From a virus, in IMG/VR virus record IMGVR_UViG_3300025131_000077, positions 1 through 47,091 of that record: a stretch of DNA of 47,091 nucleotides; one strand, 5' to 3'. Both the position numbers and the translations under genes were made by a program. The notes beneath the pieces are model-generated. The model was not told where the DNA came from and did not search any database. It saw only the letters and a program-made list of their open reading frames with translations. Shown piece by piece: positions 43,561-47,091 of the stretch; the stretch's first letter is position 1; every line of letters starts with the position of its first letter.

Positions 43561-43700
43561 TAAATAACGCTTAATGCTAAGAAGAGCATAATAGTGAAGT
43601 ATGTTATATATACAATGGCTGTTCCAATGCTATTAACATCTTTCTTACTATCTCTATCAGGTGGTCTTAGAAATAAATCTATAAGACTCGTAAAGAACAT
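43560..43700 (-). CDS. Membrane micro-protein, 46 aa
   Basis: Reads MFFTSLIDLFLRPPDRDSKK and then a hydrophobic span IGTAIVYITYFTIMLFLALS. GGAGGG precedes the ATG. Ends at the resolvase promoter. Confidence 0.5.
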   Translation of the reverse strand: MFFTSLIDLFLRPPDRDSKKDVNSIGTAIVYITYFTIMLFLALSVI

Positions 43701-43798
43701 AAGTTACAACACCCTCCATATAAGTCTGCTTCTGCTAATGATATACGTTTACCACACATTTTACAATATCTATCTATCACACTACTTCGACGGTTCAT
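43679..43798 (-). CDS. Zinc-ribbon micro-protein, 39 aa
   Basis: YCKMCGKRI and GGCCNLCSL form a zinc ribbon. It overlaps the 126-aa gene (17 bases) and the membrane micro-gene (22 bases). Confidence 0.55.
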   Translation of the reverse strand: MNRRSSVIDRYCKMCGKRISLAEADLYGGCCNLCSLRVL

Positions 43799-44162
43799 AT
43801 GCTCTTTGTAAGCTATGGTTCAATCTCTTAGTCATATCAGTCTTACGCTGTTCCATATCTTCTGATGCATATCCATCGTCTCTATATTTATTTGAATCAG
43901 GTAACTCTTCTTCTTCTTCTGTTTTCTCATCCTCAGCGTCAGCTGTAACGTCTACTGCTTCGGGATATCTCCACGTTACTTGTGTTTGAGCTTCGTCTAT
44001 CAAAGCTAATACCATCTTTATACTTTCTTTTAATGATTCATTATCAGTTGTATCTGCTATCTCCATGTCCATATCTATAAGCATTTGTTTTGCTATATAG
44101 GGTGACTGCCACTTTAACATAATCTGAATCATATGCGTTGCTTCTAATCTATTCGTTGCCAT
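43782..44162 (-). CDS. Hypothetical protein with acidic linker, 126 aa
   Basis: A helical N-terminus (MATNRLEATHMIQIMLKWQS; LIDMDMEIADTTDNESLKES), an acidic linker (AEDEKTEEEEELPD) and a polar C-terminus. The ATG at 44162 follows AAGGTGAG; a longer version beginning at a TTG (44225) was rejected. Function unknown. Confidence 0.55.
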   Translation of the reverse strand: MATNRLEATHMIQIMLKWQSPYIAKQMLIDMDMEIADTTDNESLKESIKMVLALIDEAQTQVTWRYPEAVDVTADAEDEKTEEEEELPDSNKYRDDGYASEDMEQRKTDMTKRLNHSLQRAYEPSK

Positions 44163-44262
44163 CTTTCTCACCTTTTCTTTTATACATTCTTGGTCTAAGG
44201 ACCATCTTCTTCTGACTGCGACCAAATCGCCTGTCCAATCCTACTAATATTTCTCTTATCAT
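44149..44262 (-). CDS. Basic micro-protein, 37 aa
   Basis: Reads MIREILVGLDRRFGRSQKKM and MYKRKGEKDGNE, very basic. GGAGGA is 8 bases upstream of the ATG at 44262, and the TATA core at 44304-44320 is well placed. It overlaps the next gene by 14 bases. Confidence 0.5.
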   Translation of the reverse strand: MIREILVGLDRRFGRSQKKMVLRPRMYKRKGEKDGNE

Positions 44263-44303
44263 TTTCATATTCCTCCAATGACATATCATAATAATTGATA
44301 TTT

Positions 44304-44320
44304 CTATTTAAAGGTTGTGG
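44304..44320 (-). promoter_or_regulatory. BRE+TATA-like promoter for the 44.2 kb operon
   Basis: Minus strand CCACAACCTTTAAATAG, a weaker match to the shared core, predicting a transcript start near 44288 and a leader of about 25 bases. Confidence 0.5.
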
Positions 44321-44911
44321 TAGAGAGAGATATAACCCTAAACAAAACTAAGTATATACCTTTCGGCTGATTTGCCTACTTGACCAAACTCATCTGACAA
44401 AAGAGTCACGATAGATTTACAGGGGTATGTTTAATAGGTTCGCTTGACGCAAAGGTAGTGCATAATGATTAGCTATATATCTTTCATCGCTATGCGACGT
44501 TCTCGATATATCTCCTAAGCTTGGTTCTCTTAATGGGTAGCACCATATCGTCTACCCACCTACTATATGTATAAACTTGCGTATCGACGTAGTCTCGTGC
44601 TCTACGTTAGCTGTATCCATTCTTGTCCAACGACGGTTATACATAGATATAACAGTTTTCCAGAGATGTGTATCCTGAGTTCCTATTTTTCAAGGTTCCG
44701 GATGTATATCTCAGCTGTTTGGGCCATTAGTCCTACTCTCCCTATGTTGCTTGATGTTATCAAGGGCGTGGCCATATGGCTCAGTTATATCTTTTACTTA
44801 GCGACTTTAGGGCGTATGTATTCAAGTCTCTACCACATTTCGTGGGATAGAAGCAACGAGAGGTAACAACAATGAGCTAATAAAGAGGTTTGTCACTTCT
44901 ATCCTATCACG
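44321..44911. ncRNA. Gene-free, hairpin-rich region: candidate structured noncoding RNA
   Basis: About 590 bases without a convincing gene on either strand, in a module where genes otherwise overlap. It appears richer in G+C than its flanks and contains several inverted repeats: TGGGTAG/CTACCCA (44534-44558, 11-base loop), ACGTAG/CTACGT (44587-44607), CTTGAT/ATCAAG (44750-44764) and GGATAGAAG/CTTCTATCC (44845-44904). A long imperfect stem spans 44651-44719: AACAG, GAGAT and ATCC pair with GGAT, ATCTC and CTGTT. It could be a long 3' untranslated RNA of the VWA operon, a separate viral RNA, or a replication origin. Direction is not decided. No tRNA, RNase P or SRP hallmark was found. Confidence 0.5.
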
Positions 44912-45052
44912 TTAGGGGGACATAAGGATTAATAACCACATCCATATCATAACGAACACACCAAATAGTATATACCATTCAGCTTCGTTTATGTCACGTG
45001 GATTACTCCATATATCCTTGAGTCTATTCACTATACTTTTTAAATAATCCAT
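44912..45052 (-). CDS. Membrane micro-protein, 46 aa
   Basis: Reads MDYLKSIVNRLKDIWSNPRD then a span WYILFGVFVMIWMWLLILM. It overlaps the 44-aa gene by 29 bases and uses its GGTGGAGG as ribosome binding site. Last gene before the hairpin-rich region. Confidence 0.5.
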   Translation of the reverse strand: MDYLKSIVNRLKDIWSNPRDINEAEWYILFGVFVMIWMWLLILMSP

Positions 45053-45158
45053 CCTCCACCTGTCTCTCTACCCATCTATCTTGATATCTTAAGGGTAGTT
45101 GCATATGTATTATCTCGCATATTTCATAGATTCTATCTTTTAGTTGTTCTTCATTCAT
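45024..45158 (-). CDS. Small helical protein, 44 aa
   Basis: Reads MNEEQLKDRIYEICEIIHMQ and LPLRYQDRWVERQVEDGLFK. The ATG overlaps the VWA stop (ATGA). Function unknown. Confidence 0.5.
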   Translation of the reverse strand: MNEEQLKDRIYEICEIIHMQLPLRYQDRWVERQVEDGLFKKYSE

Positions 45159-47089
45159 AGTTTCATCACTCTTTTCATCACTTTACTTAACTTGTTTGGT
45201 ATATCCTTAGTGTCACTAATATGCATGTAGTTATTAAACATCTTATCCATATAGTAGTCAGTAGCACCACCAAACCCTATCTGTATGATACTCCATCCTT
45301 TACTTTCTAACTCTCGAACTATACCTTTAACGTGCCTACGTGCCCCGTCACCGCCATATCTATGTGCGGCTGGTTGTCCATCAGATAGAACTATCATTAG
45401 TTTATTAGACATAGGTTGGTCACTTTCTTTAGATACTTTGTCAGCACAGGACCATATAGCATTACCATCTCTATTTTCAAATCGAGCTTTCATACCACCC
45501 ATAGCCATTGGCCTATCTTTCATTGATGGTCCCCAATATTGTGTCATATTAGTAGAACCTTTATCACTATGCCAATCATCATATCCATCAGCAGTATGTC
45601 CATATACCCATAGGTTGAGCTTAGGGTTATCAGCTAAAGCTTCTTTGATAGCGATAGCGGATTGCCTTGCATGAGTCATACGCCAACCACTATTCATACT
45701 ACCCGATTCATCTACGAGTATACATATATCTAAAGGTTTATCTTCTTTACTAAAGTCACACTTAAATAGTTCACGTGAACCCATAGGTATACGATGTAAT
45801 ACTCTTTTATCGAGCTTACCTCTCTTTTGATTCCTTATGGTATACTTCTGTGTGTTACCATATAGATTAATCTTCTTCTTTAAAGAGTTAATCACGGGCT
45901 TCATCTGTTTAACTTCAGTTTTATATACTCCCTTTTCATGTTCGTTAGGCATAGCAGTCCTCCATGTAACTTTAGTTTGTTTAGGATATAATACTTTATC
46001 CTTACCTAAAGTAGTCTCATGATAATCACTATCTTCTAACTCTTTGATAGCGTCAGCTAATGCTTTATCTAACTCAGATTCTAATTCTTTAGTATAGTCA
46101 GCCATTCCTTCTATACTATCCATATGACCATCATCATACATAGCCCTTTGTAGAGGACTACCTTTCTTCATCATATCTCTAACTAAGTCCTTCTTCATTT
46201 GTTCACGGACTTTATCCATCTCATCTTTAGAAAGCATATCACCCAATCTATCTTCTATCTCTTTCATAGCACTTTCGAGTTTATCTTTCATAGCCTCTTC
46301 ATCATCAGGTGCTAACTCTTCACATAGAGCTTTCATATACTGAAATATAGAACTAAACGCTTTATATGTAGAGTCTCTATCATCAAGACCATGTTGTAAT
46401 GCTTTAGCAAAATATCTTATATGCTTAGCATGACGCTTCCTTCTATCTTTATCAATAGAGGCTGGGTATCTTACAAATGCTAACAATGTATTGATAACAT
46501 CTAAGAACTCATCTTTATGTGGTTTTGATATAAGGTCTTTATTCTTCTCAAAGAAATGTTCTTTTACCTTATCTATATAACTAACAAAACCTGCACAGTC
46601 TTTAGATAACTGCTTTTCTATATACTCATCTTCTATTATGTTTACGATATTATGTAATAGTTTCTGTTCAGGCATAGTAAGATGATGCTCTAACTGATAC
46701 TCTTTTTCCCAATCCTTACAGGGTTGAGTATGAATAAGATGTAACTTTTCATGTATAGACAATCCTGCACATATATCTAAGTTATCATCACTATCCTTAA
46801 TAAGACTACCATCTATAACAATACGCCCATTGGCTATATTGGAATAGTTCCTACCATTCTCGTAAGCAAAGTCTAAAGTATGTTTTACTGTTGGGTCTAC
46901 AACTTTACATAGAGAATCTAAATGTCTCTTATGTCTAAGCATACGACCAGCATCAGTAGAATGACCGGTAGACCAGCTACCACCCCACATTGAAGTCATA
47001 GGACTCATGCGGTCAGTTATACCACTAACACCACGTTGCCACCATGATTGTCCACTACCCCACGTATATGCTCCACCTCTATTCCACAT
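45155..47089 (-). CDS. CobT-like VWA-domain protein (644 aa, start at window edge)
   Basis: A von Willebrand A domain occupies the last ~200 residues: LDICILVDESGSM with the metal-binding DxSxS (~459), then IVLSDGQPAAHRYG (~566). The upstream part is helical and charged, with a metallopeptidase-like IHEKLHLIHTQPC stretch, as in CobT and other VWA proteins that partner MoxR/CobS-type AAA ATPases. Such pairs remodel or metallate proteins, and viral copies are known in marine tailed viruses. A partner ATPase is not obvious in this window; it may lie just upstream. The ATG at 47089 is 2 bases from the edge, so the true start may lie further out. Confidence 0.75.
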   Translation of the reverse strand: MWNRGGAYTWGSGQSWWQRGVSGITDRMSPMTSMWGGSWSTGHSTDAGRMLRHKRHLDSLCKVVDPTVKHTLDFAYENGRNYSNIANGRIVIDGSLIKDSDDNLDICAGLSIHEKLHLIHTQPCKDWEKEYQLEHHLTMPEQKLLHNIVNIIEDEYIEKQLSKDCAGFVSYIDKVKEHFFEKNKDLISKPHKDEFLDVINTLLAFVRYPASIDKDRRKRHAKHIRYFAKALQHGLDDRDSTYKAFSSIFQYMKALCEELAPDDEEAMKDKLESAMKEIEDRLGDMLSKDEMDKVREQMKKDLVRDMMKKGSPLQRAMYDDGHMDSIEGMADYTKELESELDKALADAIKELEDSDYHETTLGKDKVLYPKQTKVTWRTAMPNEHEKGVYKTEVKQMKPVINSLKKKINLYGNTQKYTIRNQKRGKLDKRVLHRIPMGSRELFKCDFSKEDKPLDICILVDESGSMNSGWRMTHARQSAIAIKEALADNPKLNLWVYGHTADGYDDWHSDKGSTNMTQYWGPSMKDRPMAMGGMKARFENRDGNAIWSCADKVSKESDQPMSNKLMIVLSDGQPAAHRYGGDGARRHVKGIVRELESKGWSIIQIGFGGATDYYMDKMFNNYMHISDTKDIPNKLSKVMKRVMKL

Positions 47090-47091
47090 AT

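Noticed and set aside
43594-43989. Rightward 131-codon frame
   Set aside because: Antisense to two small leftward genes and the 126-aa gene; Ser-rich end is the complement of the acidic linker.
44567-44866. Rightward 99-codon frame with a hydrophobic stretch
   Set aside because: No ribosome binding site or promoter, opposite to all neighbouring genes, overlaps several hairpins, and the translation has no family-like pattern.
1-47091. tRNA genes, CRISPR arrays, insertion sequences, integrase or attachment sites
   Set aside because: No tRNA T-loop and acceptor pairing, no regularly spaced repeats, and no transposase- or integrase-like protein was recognised.

Overview
This 47 kb, AT-rich window is a large piece of a tailed double-stranded DNA virus of an archaeon. 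Three things point to an archaeal host. The information-processing genes are archaeal: a PriS/PriL-type primase with Fe-S cysteines, a family B DNA polymerase ending in a PCNA-binding-like peptide, and an aIF1A-like translation initiation factor. The promoters look like archaeal BRE+TATA elements, with a recurring core close to CGAAAGCTTTAAATAG. A prokaryotic-style tail module sits beside these genes. The combination resembles the marine Euryarchaeota (Group II) viruses called magroviruses. That host assignment is inference, because terminase, portal and most of the capsid protein lie outside the window.

Rightward late module (1-26055). It starts with the last codons of a probable major capsid protein. 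Next come a 1701-residue collagen-like fibre and a small coiled-coil/membrane protein. These are followed by neck and connector genes, one of which carries a carbohydrate-binding-like insertion, and by a large unrecognised probable virion protein. Then come two paralogous tail tube proteins and a tail assembly chaperone pair joined by a probable -1 frameshift site. The module ends with the tape measure protein, two giant tail-tip/adhesin proteins and a hub-like protein. No contractile sheath is recognisable, so a siphovirus-like tail is the simplest reading.

Leftward module (47091-26052), convergent with the first and sharing overlapping stop codons with it. It holds dense, translationally coupled operons. 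Replication and nucleotide genes are a class II ribonucleotide reductase, the primase, PolB, a P-loop ATPase (probable helicase), a ssDNA-binding-like protein, a MazG-like pyrophosphohydrolase, a RecU-like resolvase and an HNH-like nuclease. Host-manipulation genes are a GT4 glycosyltransferase, a degenerate HAD protein, Hsp20, aIF1A, a phytoene/squalene synthase, an AbrB-like and a WYL-like regulator, and a CobT-like VWA protein. Between them lie about twenty micro-genes of 29-60 codons. Many encode zinc-ribbon or single-membrane-span proteins linked by ATGA or near-ATGA overlaps.

The most unusual parts are: (i) a gene-free, hairpin-rich stretch at about 44320-44911 that may be a large structured noncoding RNA; (ii) the virus-encoded phytoene/squalene synthase and aIF1A; and (iii) the array of zinc-ribbon and membrane micro-proteins around 40.2-45.2 kb.
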